Translations under genes and position numbers: made by a program
NCBI RefSeq assembly: GCF_013761005.1
Contig: NZ_JACDUS010000013.1
Span: 38,978 to 102,977, forward strand
Source: Desulfosalsimonas propionicica
Lineage (GTDB): Bacteria; Desulfobacterota; Desulfobacteria; Desulfobacterales; Desulfosalsimonadaceae
Length of the DNA stretch: 64,000 nucleotides
Reading direction: 5' to 3'
Notes under the pieces: generated by a model
Seen by the model: the letters and a program-made list of their open reading frames with translations, nothing else
Told to the model about the DNA's origin: nothing
Database searches by the model: none
Shown: positions 1-9,438 of the stretch, piece by piece
How positions within the stretch are numbered: the stretch's first letter is position 1
Layout: every line of letters starts with the position of its first letter

Positions 1-1159
1 GCTGACGCAACAGCCGGGCTGAGACCTTCTGCCAGTTGATCTCCTTAAAGACCAGGCCCTGACGGAAAATGCTTTCCCCCACCCAAAAGAAATTGTCCCA
101 GTGCGGCCCGATAACCGGCTGCACACCGTGAACCAGGGGTTCCAGAAAATTCTGACCGCCCAGGGGCGCTATGCTGCCGCCCACAAACACTGCATCTGCG
201 GCGCTGTAGCCATCCGAAAGTTCACCAAAGGTGTCCCACAGCAGGATATGGCCGGGCTCGGCGGGTTCTTTTAAATCCGATCTCAGGGCCCATTTGGCCT
301 TTATTCGGGAAAGGGCGGACTTCCAGAAGTCGATCCGGTGCATGTGTCGGGGAAACAGGCCGATGGTCAGATCGGAGTTGGCCGTTCGGATCTGTTGAAT
401 CATCTCCAGGACCTGCTGTTCCTCGGGCTGGCGGATGGAGCCGAGGACAAGAAATTTGCCCTCCGGCGGCAGCAGGTTGGATAACGTACTGCTTTCTGCC
501 GTTTCTTTGCCAACCTGTAGTCGGTCGAACTTGATATTGGACATCCGGGTGACAATGCGGCTTCCGAACAATTTCGCAAACCGGGCGGCATCTGCACCCG
601 ATATGGCAAGCACCTGTTCGGGACCCAGGGCATAGAGCAGGCGGCGCAGGCGGATGTATCGGCTAAGGCTTTTTTCTGTCATTCGGCCGTTGACGATCAC
701 AGCCGGACAGCCCCTTTTTTTCAGGGAATGCAAAAGCCCGGGCCAGATTTCGGTTTCCAGCAGCACCACGAGTTTCGGGCTGACCTGGCGCACGGCCTTT
801 TCCATGATTTCCGGCCGGTCAAAGGGAAACCAGCGGCACATCAGATCGGGTTTGCCGTTTTTGCCCTGACTTTTGCCCGCATGTTTTTCAAGGATCTCCA
901 TGCCCTGCCGGGTATTGGTGGTCACCAGTATTTGCGGCCGCAGCCCGGATGTCCGAAGTCCCTCGGCAATGGCGCAGGCCAGATAAGCCTCACCGGCAGA
1001 GGCGGCCTGGATCCACAGGTCGGCGGGGGGTAGAGGGGTTTTGAGCCGGCGCCGGGCATATCCGTCCCTGAGCCGGGCATTGAGACGCAGGGTTGGTATG
1101 GCCAGTTGCCAGACCCTATCATAGGCGGCAATGGCGATTTTCAGGCTTCGTGTGTTCAC
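1..1159 (-). CDS. waaA: 3-deoxy-D-manno-octulosonic acid (KDO) transferase, C-terminus cut by window edge
   Basis: About 386 residues are visible of a family usually near 420-430; the gene runs off the left edge. WaaA adds KDO from CMP-KDO to lipid IVA at the inner face of the inner membrane. Visible signatures are the N-terminal ASAGE motif (equivalent of the catalytic SVGE glutamate), LLETEIWP in the middle, and near the edge GGSIAPLGGQNFLEP followed by GPHWDNF, which match the GGS..P.GGHN.LEP / GPH..NF block of WaaA. The start is taken as GTG at 1159 because no ATG lies in frame just upstream; the hydrophobic N-terminal anchor of many WaaA proteins is weak here. It is downstream of the hdrA-metF operon on the same strand but separated by a terminator, so probably an independent unit. 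The family call is firm, the start less so. Confidence 0.9.
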   Translation of the reverse strand, partial: MNTRSLKIAIAAYDRVWQLAIPTLRLNARLRDGYARRRLKTPLPPADLWIQAASAGEAYLACAIAEGLRTSGLRPQILVTTNTRQGMEILEKHAGKSQGKNGKPDLMCRWFPFDRPEIMEKAVRQVSPKLVVLLETEIWPGLLHSLKKRGCPAVIVNGRMTEKSLSRYIRLRRLLYALGPEQVLAISGADAARFAKLFGSRIVTRMSNIKFDRLQVGKETAESSTLSNLLPPEGKFLVLGSIRQPEEQQVLEMIQQIRTANSDLTIGLFPRHMHRIDFWKSALSRIKAKWALRSDLKEPAEPGHILLWDTFGELSDGYSAADAVFVGGSIAPLGGQNFLEPLVHGVQPVIGPHWDNFFWVGESIFRQGLVFKEINWQKVSARLLRQ

Positions 1160-1228
1160 TTTTGATGTTAATCCGGTTCCGGTTACAGGTTTGACTTGTG
1201 TCTATAACACCTTTTGCCGGGTTTGATC

Positions 1229-1265
1229 AAAAAAAAAACCGCTCCGGTATCTGCCGGAGCGGTTT
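1229..1265 (-). terminator. rho-independent terminator after metF
   Basis: On the minus strand a 12-bp stem (AAACCGCTCCGG / CCGGAGCGGTTT) with a 6-nt loop is followed by a run of T residues. It lies 28 bp past the metF stop and would end the hdrA-mvhD-metV-metF transcript before waaA. Confidence 0.88.
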
Positions 1266-1293
1266 GCTGCAGGAGAAAAAAGAAGATCTGCAA

Positions 1294-2226
1294 TCAGTCT
1301 GTTTCAGGGCGGGGCATCAATCCAGCGCGCTCAACAATTTCAGGGACTTTTTCCTCCCATTCAATGGCCATGATATGAAAGCCGCTCACGCCTTTGAGCT
1401 CTTTTAGCCGCTGAATGGTTTCCACGCAGATGTTGATGCCTTCTTCTGCCTGGCTGCCCTTGGGGGTATCGGCCATGCGCTTGACCACGTCATCGGGCAC
1501 ATCCATTCCCGGCACCCGGTTTTTCATGTACTTGGCCATACCCGCGGATTTAAAAGGGGTGACACCGGCCATGATATAGCATTTTTCCGTCAATCCCCGG
1601 TCTTCTGCCAGGCGGATCCATTCCTCGAACTTTTCCAGGTTGTAAATGCACTGGGTCTGGATAAACTCGGCACCGGCCTCGATTTTTTTGGCCAGCCGGG
1701 GAACCCGGATTTCAAATGGATCGGCAAAGGGGTTGGCCGCAGCGCCCACAAACATTTTCGGGGGCCGCTTGATCTCATCTCCGCCAAGGAAGGTGCCTTC
1801 ATCGCGCATTTTCCGGACAGTCCACAGCAATTGCATGGAATCAAGATCATGGACGTTCTGTCCCTGGGGATTGTCGCCGAAACTCTGATGATCGCCGGAC
1901 AAACACAGTACATTGGCGATGTCAAAAGAAGCCGCTCCCAGAATATCGCTTTGCAGGGCAATGCGGTTGCGGTCCCGGGTGACCATCTGCAAAATCGGCT
2001 CCAGGCCCATGAGCTTTAAATGAATGCAGGTGGCAAGGCTGCTTGTGCGCACAACAGAGGTCTGGTTGTCTGTTACGTTGATGGCGTCTACACAGTCCTT
2101 GAGCAGTTCGGCTTTGTGTTTGATGACCTCGGGGTCGCTGCCCCGGGGCGGACCGCACTCGGAGGTGACCCCCAAATGACCGGCAGCCATGACTTTTTCG
2201 AGTTTGCTCGGAGTCTTCGCGCTCAT
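1294..2226 (-). CDS. metF: 5,10-methylenetetrahydrofolate reductase, MetF subunit
   Basis: 310 residues, a full-length MetF barrel. It reduces methylene-THF to methyl-THF with FAD in the methyl branch of the Wood-Ljungdahl pathway. Visible landmarks are E23 in the T-S-E-C-G-P-P-R-G segment (equivalent of the catalytic Glu of MetF), VTDN at 51-54, TRDRNR at 83-88 and the flavin/folate-site GDH at 111-113. The ATG overlaps the metV stop by 4 bp and has a good ribosome site (GGGAGGAT, 8 nt upstream), so the two are translationally coupled. It is the last gene of an operon with hdrA, mvhD and metV. That arrangement points to the acetogen/sulfate-reducer type of enzyme, in which MetF gets electrons through MetV and an HdrA-MvhD module, rather than the stand-alone NADH-dependent E. 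coli type. Confidence 0.93.
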   Translation of the reverse strand: MSAKTPSKLEKVMAAGHLGVTSECGPPRGSDPEVIKHKAELLKDCVDAINVTDNQTSVVRTSSLATCIHLKLMGLEPILQMVTRDRNRIALQSDILGAASFDIANVLCLSGDHQSFGDNPQGQNVHDLDSMQLLWTVRKMRDEGTFLGGDEIKRPPKMFVGAAANPFADPFEIRVPRLAKKIEAGAEFIQTQCIYNLEKFEEWIRLAEDRGLTEKCYIMAGVTPFKSAGMAKYMKNRVPGMDVPDDVVKRMADTPKGSQAEEGINICVETIQRLKELKGVSGFHIMAIEWEEKVPEIVERAGLMPRPETD

Positions 2227-2894
2227 ATTTGTACATCCTCCCTCTCCACTTTTCTGGGGCCGCCCGCCCGGTCAGTGGACCAGTCCTTAATATTGAAGAA
2301 TTTTTCATAAAGATCCATGCGGTCGATGGCCTTGAGGCGATCGATGATCAGTTGCCAGGCACAGTCGAGTTCCTTGTTGATCTCGCATTTGCCTTGGGAA
2401 GATCCCCCGCACGGGCCGTTAAACAGGCGCTTGGCACATCGGGCCACCGGACAGATGCCGCCGGTATAAGCCAGGATGCACTGGCCGCAGGCCTGGCACC
2501 GCTCTGTCCACAATCCGCGCTGCTCGGTCACACCCAGAAAACAGGTGTTAACGCCCGGATACACGGGAATGGAGTGGTACTTTTCGGCAGTGAACTGGAT
2601 GCCCACGCCGCAGGCAATGGACACAATGCCATCGTACTGATCCGCAATATCCCGGATTTCTTCCAGGTATTCGTGATCGCACTGGCGTTCCAGGGTGCGC
2701 TCGTCAACCTGCACATCTTCTGCTCCCTGGTTGGAAAAGTACATGCGCAGGGTGGCGGCCAGTACGCCCACTTCCTTTTTACCGCCTGCCTCGCAGACCG
2801 TGACGCATTCATTGCAGCCGAGAACCAGGATTTTTTTGCAATCCTTCACATATTCAATGATTTCCTCGACCGGCTTTTTATCTGCAACAATCAT
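2223..2894 (-). CDS. metV: MetV-like Fe-S/zinc subunit of methylenetetrahydrofolate reductase
   Basis: 223 residues matching the methylenetetrahydrofolate reductase C-terminal (MetV) family. An N-terminal cysteine set (C27, C30, C34 in GCNEC-VTVC) and a second cluster near residues 140-170 (CQACGQC, CPVARC, GPCGG) fit Fe-S and metal binding. MetV forms the MetFV core and carries electrons from the HdrA/MvhD module to the MetF flavin; that role comes from Moorella-type complexes and is inferred here. An AGAGGT site lies 6 nt before the ATG. The gene is 52 bp downstream of mvhD and overlaps metF by 4 bp. No disrupted residues were seen. Confidence 0.9.
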   Translation of the reverse strand: MIVADKKPVEEIIEYVKDCKKILVLGCNECVTVCEAGGKKEVGVLAATLRMYFSNQGAEDVQVDERTLERQCDHEYLEEIRDIADQYDGIVSIACGVGIQFTAEKYHSIPVYPGVNTCFLGVTEQRGLWTERCQACGQCILAYTGGICPVARCAKRLFNGPCGGSSQGKCEINKELDCAWQLIIDRLKAIDRMDLYEKFFNIKDWSTDRAGGPRKVEREDVQI

Positions 2895-2946
2895 TTACAG
2901 ACCTCTTTGGTAGAAGGTTTAAGTATTTAATATATCCTGATTATTG

Positions 2947-3378
2947 TCAGGCTGCTGTTTTTGTTTTTTTCTTCATTGGGCTGGGCCCTATCTTCCGGAT
3001 TAGTTCATCCATTTCTGCGGCATACTTGGCAAACAAAGGGCCGTCGTTGGATGAGAGGTTATACATAAGAGCCCGCTGCGGATCAATGCCCACAGCTTTG
3101 AGGATTTGCTGTGCCTGCTCCACCCGTTTTCTGGCGCGCAGGTTGCCGGTTTTATAAAGGCATTCCCCCTCCATACATCCAATTATGCAAACACCGTCAG
3201 CGCCTTTTTCAAGCGCCCGGAGCAGGTGCTGTACATCCACCTTGCCGGCGCACGGCACCCGGATAATGCGGAAACTCGTTGGATACGTCAGTCGCATGGA
3301 ACCTGCCAGGTCCGCTGCAGCGTATCCTCATGTGTTGCAGCAGAAAGCAACGATTCTGGGATTAAATTCCTGAGTCAT
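2947..3378 (-). CDS. mvhD: MvhD-type Fe-S electron carrier, predicted selenoprotein (Sec17)
   Basis: Conceptual product of 143 residues if the in-frame TGA at 3328-3330 is read as selenocysteine. The N-terminus then reads PRIVAFCCNT-Sec-GYAAADLAG, matching the MvhD motif whose usual form is CNWCSY.GADLAG, so Sec17 sits at a conserved cysteine. Further cysteines C43, C64, C68 and C73 complete the delta-subunit [2Fe-2S] pattern. A start at the internal ATG 3297 would lose the first motif and is unlikely. The ATG at 3378 overlaps the hdrA stop by 3 bp, as in coupled hdrA-mvhD pairs. MvhD passes electrons between HdrA and its partner, here presumably MetV/MetF. The C-terminus is a lysine-rich tail. 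The TGA could also be a sequencing error or true nonsense mutation, but a second such codon in hdrA argues against that. Confidence 0.88.
3298..3313 (-). promoter_or_regulatory. bSECIS-like hairpin of mvhD
   Basis: Fourteen nucleotides after the UGA, GGACCT-GGC-AGGTTCC folds as a stem with one bulged U and a small G-rich loop. Position and loop resemble bacterial SECIS elements bound by SelB. Structure inferred by eye. Confidence 0.55.
3328..3330 (-). other. in-frame UGA, predicted selenocysteine codon of mvhD
   Basis: The codon is TGA on the minus strand, flanked by AAC-ACA before and GGA-TAC after. Reading frame and family similarity continue on both sides without a shift. Confidence 0.87.
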
Positions 3379-6300
3379 GATTCTTCCCCTTCCAGTAAAG
3401 CGTCCACCTTACTTATGATAAGATCATCTTCATACCAGCGCAGTTCAATGGCCTTGGCCGGACATTCCGCGGCACAGGCGCCGCAGCCCTGACAAGTGGC
3501 ATCATCAATTTCACTGACGCCTTCTTCATTTATATGAGGTACACCATAGGGGCAGGTGCGCACACAGATCAGACAGGATGCGCATTTTTCCGGATCCACC
3601 TGTGCAGTCACCGCAGACAGTGTCAGATACGGCTGGGTCAGCATGGTGGTGGCCCGCGATGCTGCGGCCATGGCCTGTGCGATGGATTCGGAAAGGAGCT
3701 GAGGACTGTGGGCTGTTCCGCACAGAAAAACGCCTGCTTTGTCCATTTCTACGGGCCGGAGTTTGACATGGGCCTCTGTGAAAAAATGTTCTGGAGTCCG
3801 GTTCAGCTTCATGATATTGGCGAGTTCATCTGTGTCGGCCGCCTCCATTCCCGCGCTGAGTACCAGCAGATCGGCATCCGCGCTGACCTTGCGGTTCAGG
3901 ATATGGTCGTTGAAGACCACGTTGACCAGTTCTCCGGAAACGGAAACCTCCGGCGGATTTTCCGGATCAAACCGGAAAAATTTCACTCCCAGCCGCCGGG
4001 CTTCGGTGTAATAGTCCTCCAGCAGGCCGTATGTCCGGATGTCTCTGTAAAGGATATAGACTTGGGTTTCCGGGTTGAGCTTCTTTATGTGAATGGCGTT
4101 TTTAATGGCGCTCTGGCAGCAGATTCGCGAACAGTTGGGATTTTCCTCGTTTCTGGAGCCGATGCACTGGATCATCACCACCGTGTTGAGATTGTCTGCA
4201 GCGCCTTTTTCCTCCAGCCGGCTTCCGAGTTCGAGTTGGGTGACCACCCGGGGGTTTTCGCCGTAGAGGTATTCCGAGGGCTGATACTCGGTGGCGCCGG
4301 TGGCCATGATGGTCACGCCGTGTTCGATCTTGCGGCTGACCATGTCTTCGCCCACAAGCAGCTCGGTGGTGAAGTTGCCCTTAAATCCGGAAAAATCAAC
4401 AATCACGGAACTGGTCATCACCTCAATCCGGGAGTGCGCGCTGACCTGGTCCACCAGGCCGGTGAGGTAATCGCCCACATCCATGCCTTCGATGGTTTTG
4501 GTCAGGCGGTTGGCCAGACCGCCGAGTTCGGCTTCCTTTTCAACCAGCACCACTTCAAAGCCCTGGTCGGCAATGCCCAGGGCCGCATTCATACCCGCTA
4601 CCCCGCCGCCAACCACCAGGGCCCGCTTGGTGACCGGGATCTGGCGTTCATGCAGGGGCTGAAGGGAGGCGGCCCGCCCCACAGCCATGCGCACCAGTTC
4701 CTTGGCTTTTTCCGTTGCCATTTCCGGATTGTCGCCATGCACCCAGGAATCCTGATTGCGGATATTGGCCATCTCAAAGAGATATTTGTTTAATCCCACC
4801 GATTCCAGGGTGTCCATGAAGATGGGCTCGTGGGTTTTGGGGGTGCACGAGGACACCACCACGCGGTTGATGTTGTGTTCTTTGATGGTTTCCTTCATCT
4901 GGTCCTGGGCGTCCTGGCTGCAGGTAAACAGGTTTTCGCCGGAATAGACCACATAAGGCAGTTTTTCCGCATATTCCCGCACATGGGGGACATCGATCAC
5001 GCCGGCAATGTTGATGCCGCAGTCGCACACAAACACCCCGATTCTGGGAATTTCGCCTTCCACATCGATTTCATCGGGCCGGACCACTTCCTTTAACAGG
5101 GTGTTTCGGGATTCGGTCAGATTCCGGCCGGCGGCACAGGCCGCAGCACTGGCTTCTGTGACCGAGGTGGGAATGTCTTTTGGTCCCTGGAAGATGCCGC
5201 AGGCAAACACGCCGTCCCTGGAAGTGTTAACCGGGGCAAACGGGCTGGTTTCGGCAAAGTTGTATTTGTTTAGATCAATTTGGAGCCGTTTGGCGGTTTC
5301 CATGGTGGACTGAGGAATCTGGAGGCCAACGGAAAGCACCACCATGTCAAATTCTTCTTCCACGATGTTGCCGGCCTCGTCCACGTAGTGCAGCAGAAGA
5401 TTGCCGGTTTCCGGCATTTCGGTGATCGTGTGAATCCGGGATTTGACAAACCTGACCCCGGCGTTGTCCTTTGCGCGGATGTAGTATTTTTCATAATCCT
5501 TGCCAAAAGTGCGGATATCCATGTTGAAAATGGCGCAATCCAGATCGTGTTCCGCATGGTCCTTGGCGATCATGGCTTCCTTGATGGCATACATGCAGCA
5601 GACAGACGAGCAGTAGCCGTTGCCGCACCGGTTGGTGTCCCGGGAGCCGATGCACTGGAGCCAGGCGATTTTTTCCGGCTCCTTATGGTCCAATGGCCGC
5701 ACCAGGTGGCCCATGGTGGGCCCGGATGCCGACAGGATCCGCTCGAACTCGGCGGCGGTAATTACATTGGGACTGGATTTGTACTTGTAGGTGTCTTCCA
5801 GGTCCGAAGGATCAAAAACGTCATTTCCCGGGCACAAAACAAGGGAGCCAACCGCGATGTCGCGCTCCTGTACGGTTTGCTCGTGGTCGATGGCGTCGGC
5901 CAGGCAGGCCTTGACGCATTGATAGCATTCCGAGCAGATGCCGCATTTCAGGCACCTGTCAGCTTCTGCCTGGGCCTCCTGTTCATTGTAGCCAAACGAG
6001 ACTTCCAGGAAATTGCACTCCCTGGCCTCCGGGTCCAGGCATCGCACGGGTACGCGATCCTTGTGGGGCTCGTTGATCACATCCGGCTTGTCATATGTCC
6101 ATTCTTTCTCCCGACCCTCGTGCAGATCCAGGCCGTTGATATAGCGGTGGATGCTTTCAGCGGCCTCCTTGCCGCAGGCAACAGCATCAACCACTGACTT
6201 GGGGCCGTAAAAGGCGTCTCCCCCGGAAAAGACCCATTCCATGGTGGTCTGAAGCGTGACCGGATCTCCCTCCAGGCCACGGGCGTTCATGGGCACATTT

Positions 6301-7841
6301 TGGCCTTCGAGATCCGAGGCATCGGTTGCCTGGCCGATGGACAAAATGAGCGTGTCTCCGAAAAAGGCCTCGCAGGCGCTTTCGTCAAACTCCGGGTTAA
6401 ACCGGCCTTCCGGGTCAAATACATTGGTACAGGTTTTAAATTCAATGCCGGAAAACCGGTTTTCATTGTTGATAAAAAAGTTTTTGGGGCCGTAGGAATT
6501 GACGATTTTGATATCGCTTTCCAGGGCTTCCTCGATTTCATGTTCCCATGCCGGCATTTCCTCGCGTTTTTCCAGGCAGACCATGGTGACGTTTTCCGCG
6601 CCTTTTCGCTTGGCGGTCAAAGCCACGTCAACGGCCACGTTGCCCCCGCCGATCACCAGCACGTCCTTGCCCACGGGCACGTCATTTCCAAGGGCGGTTT
6701 CCCTTAAGAAATCCACACCCTGGAGCACACCCTCGGCATCCTCGTTTTCAATGCCCAGGCTGCGTCCCTTGTGGAGTCCGATGGCCATGAATACGGCCGA
6801 ATACCCGTCTGCTTTCAAACTGTCAAAGGTGATGTCTTTGCCGAATGTGACCCCGGTTTTGATTTCAACGCCCTGATCACGGATAATATCGATTTCCCGC
6901 TGCAGCATATCTCTGGGAAGGCGGTATTCTGGGATGCCCACAGCCATCATGCCGCCGGCCACGGGCAGTTTTTCATAAATGGTGACCCCGTAGCCTTTTC
7001 TGGCCAGAAAAGAGGCGGCTGCAAGACCTGCCGGACCCGAGCCGATCACGGCCACTTTTTCGCTGCGTTTTTCTTCAGCGGCTTCGGGCAGTATTTTTTC
7101 GTCTTCCTGCTTTTCCCAGTCCGCCAGAAACCGGTGCAGTTCCCGGATGGCCAGGGGTTCGTCATAGTCGTTTCGGGTGCAGGCACTTTCGCAGGGATGG
7201 TGACAGACCCGGCCGCAGACGGCCGGAAACGGGTGTGCGTCCCGGAACAGCTCTAAAGCTTCCCGGTATTTGCCCTGGTTGATCAGCGCGATATATCCCT
7301 GAATGCTGACGTGTGCCGGGCAGGTGGCCTTGCAGGGGGCTGTTCCCCGCTTGCTGATGGCATAGGCACCGGGGATGGCCTGGGCGTATTTCTTGTAGGC
7401 CGCCTTTCGGGTGGCGATGCCAAAATCTTGTTCACTGGGGACCTCGATAGGGCAGACATTGGCGCATTCCCCGCAGCTGGTGCATTTGTCAATGTCAATA
7501 TAGCGCGGTTCCTGTCGGATATGGGCACTGAAATGCCCGGGATCGCCGTTTAATTCCAGCAGTTCGGTGTTGGTGAGCAATTCGATGTTTAAGTGCCGGC
7601 CGACCTCGACCAGTTTGGGCGAGATGACTCACATGGCACAGTCATTGGTGGGAAAGGTCTTGTCCAACTGGGACATGAGCCCGCCAATGGCAGATGTTTT
7701 TTCCACCAGATAAACATAGTATCCGGAATTGGCAAGATCAAGAGCGCTTTGCATCCCGGAGATGCCGGCGCCCACAACCATAACGGAGCCGACCGGCGCC
7801 TGGCCGGAGCCGGCCACAGGGGCTTGTTCATTTTGTTCCAT
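3375..7841 (-). CDS. hdrA: HdrA-like FAD/Fe-S electron-bifurcating subunit with GltD-like insert, predicted selenoprotein (Sec71)
   Basis: Conceptual product of 1488 residues, two to three times a simple HdrA, with the TGA at 7629-7631 read as Sec71. Residues 1-87 hold a Rossmann FAD site ([10 protein letters not shown]) and [21 protein letters not shown], where other HdrA proteins have Cys. A [4Fe-4S] motif ([12 protein letters not shown]) lies near 120. About 165-590 is an NAD(P)H-binding glutamate-synthase-small-subunit (GltD) type module with [10 protein letters not shown]. Further on are HdrA cysteine blocks (CIGSRD, CSSVCC), then a second HdrA-like unit from about 940 ([26 protein letters not shown]) and a C-terminal two-cluster ferredoxin domain. 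The ATG at 7841 has a GGGAGA ribosome site. It likely links NAD(P)H, ferredoxin and MetFV by flavin-based bifurcation. No hdrB/hdrC is adjacent. Confidence 0.9.
7596..7613 (-). promoter_or_regulatory. bSECIS-like hairpin of hdrA
   Basis: Fifteen nucleotides after the UGA, CTGGTCG-AGGT-CGGCCGG forms a 7-bp stem (two G-U pairs) with an AGGU loop. The loop and its distance from the UGA match the bacterial SECIS type, for example the GG-containing loop of E. coli fdhF. Confidence 0.65.
7629..7631 (-). other. in-frame UGA, predicted selenocysteine codon of hdrA
   Basis: The TGA is preceded by the codons for N-D-C-A-M and followed by V-I-S-P-K-L. The same segment in cysteine-type HdrA proteins reads NDCSMC-I-L-S-P-K, so the stop replaces a conserved Cys. 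Confidence 0.9.
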
Positions 7842-8039
7842 TCATGTTCTCCCTTATATTCTTGAATTCGGCCTGATGCTGTTGAATATGACGGGACAGG
7901 CCCAGCATGGCGCTGGAGGCCATGGTAACCATAAAACCGGTTTTTGTATTAAAGGGCCGGCAACGCTGTAGTTTGGCGCGTCCCTGTCGGTGCTGCCGGC
8001 AACTGCCGTTATTGGAATTTTTTCAGAAATTTGATCCAG

Positions 8040-8068
8040 TTGATACTATAAATGCAATACAGTGTCAA
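8040..8068 (-). promoter_or_regulatory. candidate sigma70 promoter of the hdrA operon
   Basis: On the minus strand TTGACA, a 17-nt spacer and TATCAA lie about 200 bp upstream of the hdrA ATG. The rest of the 7842-8115 gap shows no gene. Confidence 0.5.
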
Positions 8069-8115
8069 TGGGAATAAACACCTCTCTGTTGTTGGATATC
8101 CGGGCCTGCGGGAAA

Positions 8116-9294
8116 TCATTGCCGGCTTCTGCTTTTGGTATCCATGTTATCTGGCAGATTCGGAGTGAATTGCTCCTGAAGTTGTTCTTTTGGGTTTATG
8201 CTCAATACAAGGGCTTCAATGCTTAACTTTTCAGCCAGTTGGATGCCTTTTTCGGTTCCGAGCACTGTGATGGCCGTTGCCGCCCCATCCAGCAGGGCGC
8301 TTGAATGACCGCCGAAATCAGCCGTGGTGACCCCGGCGATTTTTTCCGAAACCGGCCGGCCGGTTTTCGGGCTGAAAATGTGGTAAAAAGAGTGGCCCTG
8401 AATAACAAGGGGCTGACGGTAATTGCCGCTGGTCGACACCCGAATGTCGGCCGGCGACGAGATCGTTTTCCAGATTTTTTCCATGTCCCGGGGATGCTGG
8501 ATGCCGATGCGCCATGGACGCCGGAGACGGGAACCGAAAGCCGCCACTTCCCCGCCGAGCTGAACCATGCCCGCTTGAATGCCGGCACCCCGGAGTACGT
8601 CCCGGCTCCGGTCCACGGCAAAGCCCTTGGCAATGCCGCCGAAATCAAATTGCATGCCGCTGGCCGAGCACGCCACAGCCGGCGGATTGTCCATGATCGT
8701 GACCTTGTCAAAGCCGGTGCGGGCCAGTATGCGTTGAATATCTCTGCTGGAAGGGATTTGTTGGGTTTTGACCGCGTTTTGCCACAATTTTTTCAAAGGA
8801 GCGGTGGAGGGGTCAAAAGCCCCGCTGCTGGCATCCCATAGGCGCTTTGAAATGCAGAAAACCGCATGCATCTCATTTGAAATCGCCACCGGCGCTGTTT
8901 TGTCCGCGGCATTAAGCCGGCTGACCTCTGATTGCGGATCAGAAGGGTTGAAGATGCGGCCGATGCGTTCAAATTCATTCCATACCGCCCGGGCGACAGC
9001 CTCTGCTTCGCCCCGGCTGCCGTTCGGCAGGTAAAACAATACCCGTGCCGGAATATCAAAATAAATCAGACGGCGGCTTTCCCACCAATCGGGTTCAGGC
9101 CGGGTGAGTGAAATAGTGCTCTTTTGTCCGGAAGCATTTTTCGAATCGTTTTTGGCATTGGGTTGTCCCAGGGGCAGAAAAAGCAGGGCTGCCAGTACGG
9201 CCAGTGCAGGGATTGCGGCGACTATGCCCAAAAGCAATGAACTTCGGGATATTTTCACAAACTGCTCCAATGGTTGAATTTTTCGATCCCCCAT
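8116..9294 (-). CDS. apbE: FAD:protein FMN transferase (ApbE family), membrane anchored
   Basis: 392 residues. ApbE covalently attaches FMN to threonines of periplasm-facing flavoproteins such as Rnf/Nqr subunits. The start is ATG 9294, fixed by AGGAGG 8 nt upstream; longer in-frame starts would run under mobB. An N-terminal membrane segment (about residues 20-45, LLLGIVAAIPALAVLAALLF) suggests a lipid- or membrane-tethered periplasmic enzyme. Family motifs seen are YFDIPA..LF near the start of the domain, FNPSDPQSEVSRLN, MQFDFGGIAKGFAVDR, the SGNYRQ/FSPKTGRPV block, and LLDGAATAITVLG with the conserved metal-site Asp. It is divergent from mobB; no Rnf or Nqr target gene is in the window. Confidence 0.92.
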   Translation of the reverse strand: MGDRKIQPLEQFVKISRSSLLLGIVAAIPALAVLAALLFLPLGQPNAKNDSKNASGQKSTISLTRPEPDWWESRRLIYFDIPARVLFYLPNGSRGEAEAVARAVWNEFERIGRIFNPSDPQSEVSRLNAADKTAPVAISNEMHAVFCISKRLWDASSGAFDPSTAPLKKLWQNAVKTQQIPSSRDIQRILARTGFDKVTIMDNPPAVACSASGMQFDFGGIAKGFAVDRSRDVLRGAGIQAGMVQLGGEVAAFGSRLRRPWRIGIQHPRDMEKIWKTISSPADIRVSTSGNYRQPLVIQGHSFYHIFSPKTGRPVSEKIAGVTTADFGGHSSALLDGAATAITVLGTEKGIQLAEKLSIEALVLSINPKEQLQEQFTPNLPDNMDTKSRSRQ

Positions 9295-9438
9295 CAATTT
9301 AAGCCTCCTGCAGCCCCCAGTCAAGTTTTGTTGCCCGGTGCGGCGGGTTATAAAGACTGGCATTTTAAGCCAAATCATGGCATAGAGGAAAAAACCGGCT
9401 TCGGCATCAGGCGGGAAAACAGCGAATGGGTTTGGGAG

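Noticed and set aside
3534..4793. 419-codon open frame on the plus strand within hdrA
   Set aside because: Antisense to a clearly conserved gene, no ribosome site and no family similarity; a by-product of GC-rich codon use.
5280..6197. 305-codon plus-strand frame within hdrA
   Set aside because: Same reason: shadow of the opposite strand with no recognisable domain.
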